From contig NZ_QKVL01000040.1 in NCBI RefSeq assembly GCF_003231275.1, positions 1-52,250 of the forward strand: a stretch of 52,250 bases of DNA, written 5' to 3'. The position numbers were made by a program, and so were the translations under genes. Below, one piece after another: positions 17,297-25,493 of the stretch (position 1 is its first letter; every line of letters starts with the position of its first letter). The notes under the pieces were generated by a model that was not told the origin of the DNA, made no database searches, and saw nothing but the letters and a program-made list of their open reading frames with translations. The stretch comes from Pseudomonas huaxiensis. Its GTDB lineage: Bacteria; Pseudomonadota; Gammaproteobacteria; Pseudomonadales; Pseudomonadaceae.

Positions 17297-17760
17297 TCGC
17301 TGGCCTTGAAGGTCAGCTCGCCCTTGCGCCACTTGGCGGCCTTGGCGGTGGCGGCCTTGAGCACCTTCGACAGACCTTCTTTAATGCGCTCGTTAGCGGC
17401 GAACACCATCACCACGCCCTTGCCCTCGCGAAAGACGATGCCGTTGCCTTCCGGCACGCTGACAAAGGCGTACTCGCCCAGACCATAGATGGTCAGCTTG
17501 ATTTCACGGAAACGGATTTCGAACTTGCCGCCCTCACGGCTCGGCAGCACGGCAGCGCGGAAGTGGTCGCCGACTTTCAGCTCCAGGCGCTGCTTGTCGT
17601 CCACCACCAGCGACTCTTCGGTGTCGATCTCGGCCATGTAAAGGCCTTCGGGGCTCTGCTCGGTGACATAGACGTAACGCGACTGGAACAGCTTGACCAG
17701 TTTGCCGCGAAGGTCGCCAAGCACGAACAGGGCATGCATATCGAGATTGCTGACTGCCAA
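17293..17760 (-). CDS. Conserved hypothetical protein, probable TTG start
   Basis: A soluble protein of about 155 residues (MAVSNLDMHALFVLGDLRGKL...). GAGGAG is placed six bases before a TTG at 17760, which I take as the start; the upstream in-frame codons back to 17844 lack a ribosome site and read CPCACVIAVF, unlike a conserved N terminus, and an ATG seven codons downstream of the TTG is the alternative. The body is beta-rich (FEIRFREIKLTIYGLGEYAFVSV) with a lysine-rich C terminus (KAATAKAAKWRKGELTFK). I do not recognise the family. It is transcribed towards, and coupled to, the 66-residue gene. Confidence 0.65.
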   Translation of the reverse strand: MAVSNLDMHALFVLGDLRGKLVKLFQSRYVYVTEQSPEGLYMAEIDTEESLVVDDKQRLELKVGDHFRAAVLPSREGGKFEIRFREIKLTIYGLGEYAFVSVPEGNGIVFREGKGVVMVFAANERIKEGLSKVLKAATAKAAKWRKGELTFKASE

Positions 17761-18081
17761 TGAAAACTCCTCAAAAACCGCTATCACACAGGCGCACGGG
17801 CAAAAAACTCCCACGGGCACGCCGTTCTTCAATTCGAAGTCCAAAAGACTAGTGATTTGGAACTAAAAAGTAGCGGCTCTTTGGCGTTTCGCACTGCGGG
17901 AAAACGCACTATTCCATGCCAGCTATTGCCCGACGACGAACTAACCAGGGTTTTTTCCACTGGGCCGGGGCACACTTTCTGACAGCCACACAGGAAAAAA
18001 ATGCAGTGACTGCAAGATCAGGGAAGGGAATATGCCCGAAAACACGGAAATCCGTCGAGACTTTTTGAGCAACAAGCAGCA
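17761..18081. other. Intergenic region without a recognised gene
   Basis: These 321 bases lie between the start of the 155-residue gene and a palindromic repeat. They must hold that gene's leftward promoter. A short inverted repeat GCGTTT/AAACGC occurs around 17884-17910. I see no supported open frame or RNA gene. Confidence 0.4.
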
Positions 18082-18139
18082 AGCGGCAAGCCGCAAGAAA
18101 AGCATCCGACCGCGATGCTTTCGCTTCCAGCTTGCCGCT
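18082..18139. repeat. Imperfect palindromic repeat (AGCGGCAAGC family), copy 1
   Basis: The arms AGCGGCAAGCCGCAAGAAAA... (18082-18105) and ...CTTCCAGCTTGCCGCT (18115-18139) form a long imperfect hairpin with loop CCGACCGCG. Flanking GGCAAGC units extend the element to about 18070-18153. A relative lies at 47126-47186. Located just after the chemoreceptor stop codon, it may act as that gene's terminator. Confidence 0.7.
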
Positions 18140-18154
18140 TTAAGCTTGCCGCTG

Positions 18155-19759
18155 CTAGGGCATCTTCTCCGGCCGGTATCCCAGCCGCAATCCGCCCCAA
18201 TGCCGGCCATCGACCTTGATCGGCACCGACAGGTCATGCATCAGCTCGCCGGTATCGCGGGTGTAGGTCTGCAACAGCACGCGCTGTTGATGGCTGCCGC
18301 AGCGAATGCCGGTGCGGTCATCGAACTTGCGCTTGCTACGGTTGTGCGCGGTGTCGGTGGCTTCGTCGCCGGTCAGCGGCTGGTTGAAGGCATTGTTGTG
18401 GGTCGGCACATAGCCCTGCTGGGTGCAGGCGATGGCATAGACCAGGCCTTCGTGCTCGCGTAGCAACGGTTCCTGGATGCCTGGCAGCATCTGGTCGGTG
18501 TAGTGGTCGAAGCGGGTCCGGAAACGGGCTGGACGGGTGCCGGGCAACATCTGGTACTGGCGGTCGAACAGATCGTCGTGGGTGATGCGGCCTTCGCGGA
18601 TATCTGCCTCGAAGCGCTCGCCAATCTGCTGCGCGCCGCGCAGGGCGAGGTCGAACACCCGCTGGTGGTACTCGTCCAGGCCCACCTCGGCCAGGCGCTC
18701 GCTGATGCTTTCGGCCTGTCCTTCCATCTGCACCGCCGCCTGGGCCAGACGTTGGGTTTGCTGATCGCTGGCGGCCAGGTCGCTGCGCATCTGCTCGACG
18801 GCCTGGAACAGGCTGTCCAGTTGAGTACGGGTCGATTCGGTGCCGCCGGCGATCTCGGTGATCTGGTCTTCGACGCCCGCCGCCAGCCCGGCGATGGTGT
18901 CCAACTGCACGCCGGTGTGCTCGACCTGGCCAACGCCATTGTGCAGGTCGTCCGAGAGCTGGCGAATCTGCTCCACCACCTGGGCGGTGCGTTGCTGGAT
19001 CTCGGCGACCATCTGGCCGACTTCCTCGGTGGCCGTGGCAGTGCGGCCGGCGAGACCACGCACTTCGTCGGCGACCACGGCGAAACCGCGGCCATGCTCA
19101 CCGGCACGGGCGGCTTCGATCGCGGCATTGAGCGCCAGCAGGTTGGTCTGGCTGGCGATGGCCTGGATCACCAGGGTGACGCGGGCGATGTCTTCGCTGC
19201 GCTGGTGCAGCGCCTCGATCAACTCACGGCTCTGATTGGCTCGGGCGCTGAGCTGGTGCATCAACTGGATCGACTCGGCCAATACCGTACGACCGGCGGC
19301 GCTGCTCTCATGGGCCTGTTGCGCAGCGACCAGCGCCTCACGGCTGAGCTTGGAGGTGACCTTCTCGGTACCGATCATGACTTCGGCGCTGCTGACGATG
19401 CGCGCTGCGGAGGCCAGTTGCGATTGCAGTTTCTCGGCCAGTTGCTTGACCGAATAGGCCACGCCAGCAGCGGACAGGGCGTTGTGGCTGGTGCTTTGGG
19501 CGAGGTCGCGGGTGAGGTCGGCGAGCGGATCACTCACCGCGACCGGCGCCGGGCGCGAGCGGCTGCGCAGGTGTGGCAGCCACAGGGCCAACAAGGCCAA
19601 CGGCAAGCAGAACCAGAATGAAATGCCGGCAAAGGCCATGGCCGCCAGCACCACCACCAATACCAGGCTTTGCAGCAACGTGCCGGACCAGCCGCGCGCA
19701 ACCTTCGTTGACGGGTCTGGTTGTGCCAGGCTGGCTGGCAGAGATCCTTCTCGCATCAT
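18155..19759 (-). CDS. Methyl-accepting chemotaxis protein with C-terminal sensory region
   Basis: Chemoreceptor of 534 residues. Two adjacent hydrophobic segments near the N terminus (LLQSLVLVVVLAAMAFAGIS and FWFCLPLALLALWLP) have almost no periplasmic loop. The cytoplasmic signalling hairpin contains the canonical tip IASQTNLLALNAAIEAARAG and EVRGLAGRTATATEEVG. Unusually the presumed sensor lies after the signalling domain: about 130 residues with YAIACTQQGYVPTHNN, KRKFDDRTG and HDLSVPIKVDGRHWGGLRLGY. This type occurs in several proteobacteria. ATG at 19759 or 19756, after GGAG. No ligand can be assigned. Confidence 0.88.
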   Translation of the reverse strand: MMREGSLPASLAQPDPSTKVARGWSGTLLQSLVLVVVLAAMAFAGISFWFCLPLALLALWLPHLRSRSRPAPVAVSDPLADLTRDLAQSTSHNALSAAGVAYSVKQLAEKLQSQLASAARIVSSAEVMIGTEKVTSKLSREALVAAQQAHESSAAGRTVLAESIQLMHQLSARANQSRELIEALHQRSEDIARVTLVIQAIASQTNLLALNAAIEAARAGEHGRGFAVVADEVRGLAGRTATATEEVGQMVAEIQQRTAQVVEQIRQLSDDLHNGVGQVEHTGVQLDTIAGLAAGVEDQITEIAGGTESTRTQLDSLFQAVEQMRSDLAASDQQTQRLAQAAVQMEGQAESISERLAEVGLDEYHQRVFDLALRGAQQIGERFEADIREGRITHDDLFDRQYQMLPGTRPARFRTRFDHYTDQMLPGIQEPLLREHEGLVYAIACTQQGYVPTHNNAFNQPLTGDEATDTAHNRSKRKFDDRTGIRCGSHQQRVLLQTYTRDTGELMHDLSVPIKVDGRHWGGLRLGYRPEKMP

Positions 19760-19889
19760 GACTCTGGCTCCGCTTGTTATTGTGGGGTCATTAAACGCCA
19801 CTACAACGCCATTAGCCATGCTTCCTTGGGCGTAAGCCGGCCCGGACTTGATGCAGGACAATTTTCGTTCTTGGGCTTGGGCTTTGTGG

Positions 19890-19940
19890 GCTTATCCATT
19901 CGATGTGGTGAGGCAGCCTCACCAAATCGAATGGATAAGC
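19890..19940. repeat. 51-base near-perfect inverted repeat
   Basis: Left arm 19890-19914 and right arm 19916-19940 are 25 bases each with one mismatch and a one-base centre; the outer part is GCTTATCCATTCGAT. It lies between the DksA-like gene's terminator and the chemoreceptor start. Transcribed from either side it would form a cruciform-like or very stable hairpin. No T-run follows it, so simple termination is not obvious. Confidence 0.8.
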
Positions 19941-19959
19941 TCAAAACACAGCCCCCCAA

Positions 19960-19992
19960 AAACAAAAACCCCGGACACATGGCCCAGGGTTT
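19960..19992 (-). terminator. Intrinsic terminator of the DksA-like gene
   Basis: On the minus strand AAACCCTGG pairs with CCGGGGTTT (one mismatch) and is followed by TTTTTGTTTTTGGGG. It lies 22 bases after the stop codon of the DksA-like gene. Confidence 0.8.
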
Positions 19993-20013
19993 CAACTAGC
20001 AAAAACGCAGGAA

Positions 20014-20418
20014 TCAGACCTGACGCTGATGCTTGTCCAGTTGCTCGTGACGCTCCTGCGCCTCGATGCAGTACTTGGTAGTAGGGCTGATCAACAGGCG
20101 CTTGAGGCCAATCGCCTCACCGCTGTCATCGCACCAGCCGAAGCTGTCGTCGGCGATGCGGCCCAGGGCCATTTCCAGTTGTGGCAGCAGACGCTGGTCG
20201 CGCTCGATGGCGTTGACCAGCCAGTGGCGCTCTTCTTCGACCGAGGCGGCGTCGGCAGGATCGGCAGGCGAGTCCAGGCTTTCGATGGTTACACGGCTTT
20301 GCTCGATGCGCTCGTGGGTCTCGACCTTCATCGTCTGCAGCAGCTCGGTGAAGAACGCCTGTTGCTCGGCGTTCATGTAGTCATCGGCCGGCATGGCCAG
20401 CAACTTTTCCTTTGTCAT
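20014..20418 (-). CDS. DksA/TraR family protein with degenerate zinc finger
   Basis: A 134-residue relative of DksA, which binds the RNA polymerase secondary channel and potentiates ppGpp. The coiled-coil tip motif DxxDxA is intact (Asp53, Asp56, Ala58 in ADPADAAS). The C4 zinc finger is not: Cys96-x2-Ser99 and Cys117-x2-Ala120 keep only the first cysteine of each pair, as in zinc-independent DksA2-type paralogues. I see no Zur-like palindrome upstream, so it may not be the zinc-starvation paralogue itself. ATG at 20418 (MTKEKLLAMP); the frame upstream is AT-rich leader. The leader contains hairpin GTGGTGGC/GCCACCAC at 20466-20484. Confidence 0.85.
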   Translation of the reverse strand: MTKEKLLAMPADDYMNAEQQAFFTELLQTMKVETHERIEQSRVTIESLDSPADPADAASVEEERHWLVNAIERDQRLLPQLEMALGRIADDSFGWCDDSGEAIGLKRLLISPTTKYCIEAQERHEQLDKHQRQV

Positions 20419-20585
20419 TGATTTCTCTAATAAAAAATTACGTGCATTTAGACGAATCGGGTGCAGTGGTGGCCGTGCCACCACAGCGGAATTCTTCAAG
20501 CACCAATTGGTACTCAATTTACAGGGGGCGGCAGTCTAAGGCCGAGCCTCGTGACGGGCAACAGAAATGACTGTGGTTTTGTCCG

Positions 20586-20623
20586 AAAAGCCCCCCGCCC
20601 CGGACAACTCTGGCGCCGGGGGC
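20586..20623 (-). terminator. Probable terminator after the hybrid kinase gene
   Basis: On the minus strand GCCCCCGG and CCGGGGCG enclose a 12-base loop, followed by GGGGGGCTTTTCGG. It lies about 50 bases beyond the kinase stop codon. The T-run is short, so confidence is moderate. Confidence 0.4.
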
Positions 20624-20673
20624 AGCGTTTATAGCAAATAACCCGTCACCGCGTGAAGCACGGCAGTGCCCGC

Positions 20674-22341
20674 TTATCCGAGCAATTGGCTTAAAACCGC
20701 ACGCAACTTGCCGGGTTTCACCGGTTTATTGAGCAAAGGCGCGCCCAGCCGCTGCATCGCCCGGCGGCTCTGATCACTGCGATCAGCGGTGATCATCACC
20801 GCCGGAATCGCCGTGCCGAAGTGTTTGCGCAGGTCGCGCACGACTTCACATCCGGTTACACCATGATCGAGGTGGAAGTCTGCCAGCACCAGCTCTGGCG
20901 CCCTGCCCTCCAGCACCTGCAAGGCCGCTTCGCGGTCGGTGGCGGTCAGCACTTCGCACCCCCACTGGCCGAGCAACGCGGCCATGCTTTGCAGGATGCT
21001 GGTCTCGTTGTCCAGCACCAGCAGGCGCCGCCCCGGCAACGGATCGCCGAGGGCAGGCAGCGGCGCGCTGGGTGCGACCACCGGACGCGGGGTTTCGCTG
21101 GACAGCGGCACGTCGATGCTGAACACCGAACCGCGCCCCGGCCAGGAACGGACCCGCACCTGGCATTCGAGGATCCGCGCGATGCGATCGACGATCGCCA
21201 GGCCCAGGCCGACGCCTTTACGGTCAGCGGCGCGGCCGACATCCAGTTGATTGAATTCGAGGAAGATCGAGTCCAGGCGATCGGCGGCGATGCCGCGGCC
21301 GGTGTCCCAGACTTCGAGGCGCAGCACCTGCCCGCGCCGCCGCGCACCAAGGAGAATGCGGCCCTGCCCGGTGTAGCGGCAGGCATTGCTGACGAAGTTG
21401 CGCAGAATCCGCGTCAGCAGACGAATATCGGTACGGATCAACCAGCCGCCGCTGCGCACCCGCAGGCTCAGCCCCGCAGCTTCCGCCGCGGGCTGGAACT
21501 CCGAAGCCAGAGGCACGAGCAGTTCGTCCAGATGGTAGAGGTCGAGGTCCGGCTTGATCGCCGCCTGGTCGAGGCGGGAAATGTCCAGCAGGTCAGTGAG
21601 CAGGTCTTCGGCGCCTTCCAGGGCCTGGTGCGCACGTTCCACCAGCAGTTGCTCGGCGTCCGGCAAGCACCGCTCGCGCAAGGTCGAGATCAGCAGCCGC
21701 GCGGCATTGAGCGGTTGCAGCAGGTCGTGGCTGGCGGCGGCGAGGTATTTGTCCTTGCTGCGGTTGGCGGCCTGGGCGGCGTCGCGGGCTTCCATCAACT
21801 GGTTGGTGCGCTCGGCGACGCGCTGTTCCAGTTCGTCGTTGAGCTGCTGCAAACGGGCGTGGTGCTGCTTGCGCTCGGTGATATCGGCGACGAAGCCTTC
21901 GACCACGCCCTCCTCGTCCGGCCGCAGCAACAGGTTCATCAGCACATCGATGCTGCTGCCGTCCTTGCGCTGCAACTGGGTTTCGTAGCCCAGCAGCGCC
22001 CGCTCGCGCTGCAATTCCTGGGCGATGGCCATCAGTTCTTCCTGGCCGCCGACGAACAGGTGCCCGGCCAGGTCAGTGCGCGCCAGCAACAATTGCTGTG
22101 GATCGGTGTAGCCGAGCATCCGCGCCATCGCCGGGTTGGCCGCACGCAGGCCATCTTCGAGGCTGGCCTGGAAGATCCCGTGCACGGCGTGTTCGAACAG
22201 CCAGGTGTAGCGGTTGCGCTCGGTCTCCAGCTCGTCGAGGCGCGCGGCCAGTTCCGGGTAGTGACTCTTGCGAACGGTGTGGTTGCTCAGCCCCAGCAGC
22301 CCGGCGAGGGCCTCGTCGCGAGGGTCAGAGGGCCTCGCCAT
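20674..22341 (-). CDS. PAS-containing hybrid histidine kinase/response regulator (ErcS'-like)
   Basis: A 555-residue soluble hybrid kinase without membrane segments: PAS domain (about 45-155), coiled coil (160-195), HisKA with phospho-acceptor His205 in AAASHDLLQPLN, HATPase (N box LRNFVSNACRYT, G box DTGRGI and GVGLGLAIV), and a C-terminal receiver with Asp488 in LVLADFHLDHG. The PAS and lack of transmembrane segments point to an intracellular cue. In P. aeruginosa and P. putida a kinase of this type sits with the ercA/exa (ped) genes and belongs to the cascade controlling ethanol oxidation. ATG at 22341 follows GAGGTGG and overlaps the ercA stop by 17 bases, implying coupling. Confidence 0.88.
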   Translation of the reverse strand: MARPSDPRDEALAGLLGLSNHTVRKSHYPELAARLDELETERNRYTWLFEHAVHGIFQASLEDGLRAANPAMARMLGYTDPQQLLLARTDLAGHLFVGGQEELMAIAQELQRERALLGYETQLQRKDGSSIDVLMNLLLRPDEEGVVEGFVADITERKQHHARLQQLNDELEQRVAERTNQLMEARDAAQAANRSKDKYLAAASHDLLQPLNAARLLISTLRERCLPDAEQLLVERAHQALEGAEDLLTDLLDISRLDQAAIKPDLDLYHLDELLVPLASEFQPAAEAAGLSLRVRSGGWLIRTDIRLLTRILRNFVSNACRYTGQGRILLGARRRGQVLRLEVWDTGRGIAADRLDSIFLEFNQLDVGRAADRKGVGLGLAIVDRIARILECQVRVRSWPGRGSVFSIDVPLSSETPRPVVAPSAPLPALGDPLPGRRLLVLDNETSILQSMAALLGQWGCEVLTATDREAALQVLEGRAPELVLADFHLDHGVTGCEVVRDLRKHFGTAIPAVMITADRSDQSRRAMQRLGAPLLNKPVKPGKLRAVLSQLLG

Positions 22342-23440
22342 AGACCACCTCGACATCACGCTGGCTTGAGGTTCGGGGGTTGGTGAGGATGCACGGGTCG
22401 TCCATCGCATGCTGGGACAGGAACGGAATATCGCTACCGTTGACCCCATGCAGACCGAGGGTTTCGTGGAAGCCCACGGCGTGCTTGAAGGCGATCAGGT
22501 GCTCGACCAGACGCGTGCGGATCTGGTTGTGGTTGAGCCCGCGGCAATCGATGCCCAGGGTCTCGGCGATCAGCTTGAAACGGTCCGGCGCGGCGCTGTA
22601 GTTGAACGCCACCACATGCTCCACCAGCACCGCGTTGCACAGCCCGTGCGGCAGGTCGAGGAAGCCGCCGAGGCTGTGGGACATGGCATGCACCGCGCCG
22701 AGGATCGCGTTGGAGAACGCCAGCCCGGCCTGCATGCTGCCGAGCATGATCGACTCGCGCAGTTTGATGTCGCCCGGGGTGGCGATCATTTGCACCAGAT
22801 TGCCGTTGATCAGGCGCATGGCTTCCAGCGCATGGGTATCGGTCAGCGGCCCGTGGCCGGTGGACACGAAGGCTTCGATGGCGTGCACCAGCGCGTCGAT
22901 GCCGGTACAGGCCGAGAGGAACGGGTCCATGCTCAGGGTGGTTTCCGGGTCGATCAGCGACACGTCCGGCACCACCGCCTTGCTGACGATGGAGAACTTC
23001 ATGCGTTCCTGCTGGTTGGAAATGATCACGAACTGCGAAACATCCGCAGAAGTACCAGCGGTGGTCGGGATCAGGATCAGCGGCGGGCTCGGCACGCGGA
23101 TGGTGTCGACCCCTTCGAATTCGAGAATGTGCCGGCCGTGGGCGACCACGATGCCGATGCCTTTGGCGCAGTCCATCGGGCTGCCGGCGCCGTTCATCAC
23201 TTCTTCGATACGTGGGTTGGGCGAGACGTCGCTGTAGAGGGTGTAGTCGATGCCCTGGCCCTGGAGGCTGGCCTCGATGTCGGCGACCCAGCCGGCGGCG
23301 ATCACGCCAGGGTCACTGACCAGCAGGACCTTGCGTGCACCGAAGGTGCGGGCGTAGTTGGCGACGTGGTGGCGGCAGCCGGCGCCAAAGATGATTTCGG
23401 GGGAGACGAACTTACGCAACTGGCTCAGGTTCGGGCTCAT
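22325..23440 (-). CDS. ercA: Iron-containing alcohol dehydrogenase (ErcA-like) with 16-residue internal gap
   Basis: A 371-residue group III alcohol dehydrogenase homologue. Metal ligands are present: Asp and His in TGIDALVHAIEAF and two His in AVHAMSHSLGGFLDLPHG. In P. aeruginosa ErcA has a regulatory role in ethanol-oxidation gene control. Here PNPRIEEVMNGAGSPMDCAK replaces the family pattern PNP-(about 25 residues)-GGGSP-D-AK; compared with E. coli FucO 16 residues are missing at about residue 84 (near 23190), removing the strand before the glycine-rich NAD loop. The rest of the frame is intact. NAD binding and catalysis may be lost. It starts 117 bases after pqqA and overlaps the kinase gene. 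Confidence 0.88.
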   Translation of the reverse strand: MSPNLSQLRKFVSPEIIFGAGCRHHVANYARTFGARKVLLVSDPGVIAAGWVADIEASLQGQGIDYTLYSDVSPNPRIEEVMNGAGSPMDCAKGIGIVVAHGRHILEFEGVDTIRVPSPPLILIPTTAGTSADVSQFVIISNQQERMKFSIVSKAVVPDVSLIDPETTLSMDPFLSACTGIDALVHAIEAFVSTGHGPLTDTHALEAMRLINGNLVQMIATPGDIKLRESIMLGSMQAGLAFSNAILGAVHAMSHSLGGFLDLPHGLCNAVLVEHVVAFNYSAAPDRFKLIAETLGIDCRGLNHNQIRTRLVEHLIAFKHAVGFHETLGLHGVNGSDIPFLSQHAMDDPCILTNPRTSSQRDVEVVYGEAL

Positions 23441-23519
23441 GCAACGCCTTCTTGTTCTTTTTGGGATTGCGCCAGCCTAAAGCAAAGATGGGGGAATGCA
23501 ATGCGATCATCGGAGCGGC

Positions 23520-23550
23520 TGCGTCGGCCGCTGGAGTACCGGCCGACGCA
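23520..23550 (-). promoter_or_regulatory. Strong hairpin between pqqA and ercA
   Basis: TGCGTCGGCCG (minus strand) pairs perfectly over 11 bases with CGGCCGACGCA across a nine-base loop, beginning seven bases after the pqqA stop. There is no T-run, so it is more likely an mRNA-stabilising or processing barrier than a complete terminator. It would leave a short pqqA RNA in excess over ercA. Confidence 0.65.
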
Positions 23551-23557
23551 AGAGGGA

Positions 23558-23629
23558 TCAACGGTTGGCGAAGTACATGGTCACTTCGAAACCGATACGC
23601 AGATCAGTGAACGCTGGCTTTTTCCACAT
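23558..23629 (-). CDS. pqqA: PQQ precursor peptide PqqA (orphan copy)
   Basis: A 23-residue gene, far below usual gene-calling limits. The peptide begins MWKKPAFTDLRIG and ends YFANR. It has the invariant Glu15 and Tyr19 in FEVTMYF (ExxxY), the two residues that are crosslinked and become pyrroloquinoline quinone. GAGGA lies nine bases before the ATG. No pqqB-E genes are nearby, so maturation must rely on a pqq operon elsewhere. The neighbours exaC and ercA belong to PQQ-dependent alcohol oxidation, so this copy may raise cofactor supply when that pathway is on. A putative promoter and hairpins flank it. Confidence 0.93.
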   Translation of the reverse strand: MWKKPAFTDLRIGFEVTMYFANR

Positions 23630-23646
23630 AGGTCCATCCTCTTCTG

Positions 23647-23666
23647 GCACCACGGGGTCGTGGTGC
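23647..23666 (-). promoter_or_regulatory. 5' hairpin of the pqqA leader
   Basis: GCACCACG and CGTGGTGC form a perfect eight-base stem with a four-base loop, 17 bases before the pqqA start codon. With the promoter at 23672-23700 it would lie at the extreme 5' end of the transcript, a position known to protect mRNAs from 5'-dependent decay. Confidence 0.55.
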
Positions 23667-23671
23667 GCTTA

Positions 23672-23700
23672 GTGATACACCGTTTCCGGTGCGGGTCGAA
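23672..23700 (-). promoter_or_regulatory. Candidate pqqA promoter with internal inverted repeat
   Basis: On the minus strand TTCGAC (23695-23700) and TATCAC (23672-23677) are 17 bases apart. Between the boxes lies CACCG-GAAA-CGGTG, a perfect five-base inverted repeat (23678-23691) that could bind a dimeric regulator. The promoter would allow pqqA to be transcribed separately from exaC. Confidence 0.4.
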
Positions 23701-23740
23701 TGCTACTTTGGGAGCGTTTTTGCCACAGCTATCCGGGCGA

Positions 23741-25261
<1,521 letters not shown>

Positions 25262-25392
25262 GGTGTAGGGCCTCTGCTGAGCGGCGCCTGTCGCTGATGA
25301 CAGGCAGTGATTCGATCTTAGTCAGCCAGGCGGGCGTGACGAATCGGCCCTTGGCAGGGATCGGCTACTCATTTGGTACTACTGCACGGGCC

Positions 25393-25414
25393 GGAGCGGG
25401 CGCCCGCCCGCTCC
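25393..25414. promoter_or_regulatory. GC-rich hairpin upstream of exaC
   Basis: GGAGCGGGCG and CGCCCGCTCC form a ten-base inverted repeat around CC within the 232-base gap between the first giant gene's stop codon and exaC. No T-run follows on either strand. It could be an operator or part of a Rho-dependent end. Confidence 0.35.
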
Positions 25415-25458
25415 GCTACAGGTCCAGTGTGATGCTCCACCAATCACGTCCATAAGCG

Positions 25459-25492
25459 GTGGCGCTTTTTGCTCCTGTTTTCAAAACGCCAC
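25459..25492 (-). terminator. Hairpin directly after the first giant gene
   Basis: On the minus strand GTGGCG-TTTTG pairs with CAAAAAGCGCCAC (one bulge) immediately after the stop codon at 25494. The paired A/T tracts give a terminator-like shape but no external T-run follows. Confidence 0.45.
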
Positions 25493-25493
25493 A

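Noticed and set aside
19721..19999. Short open frames on both strands through the 51-base palindrome with similar peptide segments
   Set aside because: The peptide similarity between strands is a consequence of the inverted repeat; neither has a ribosome site or a conserved product.
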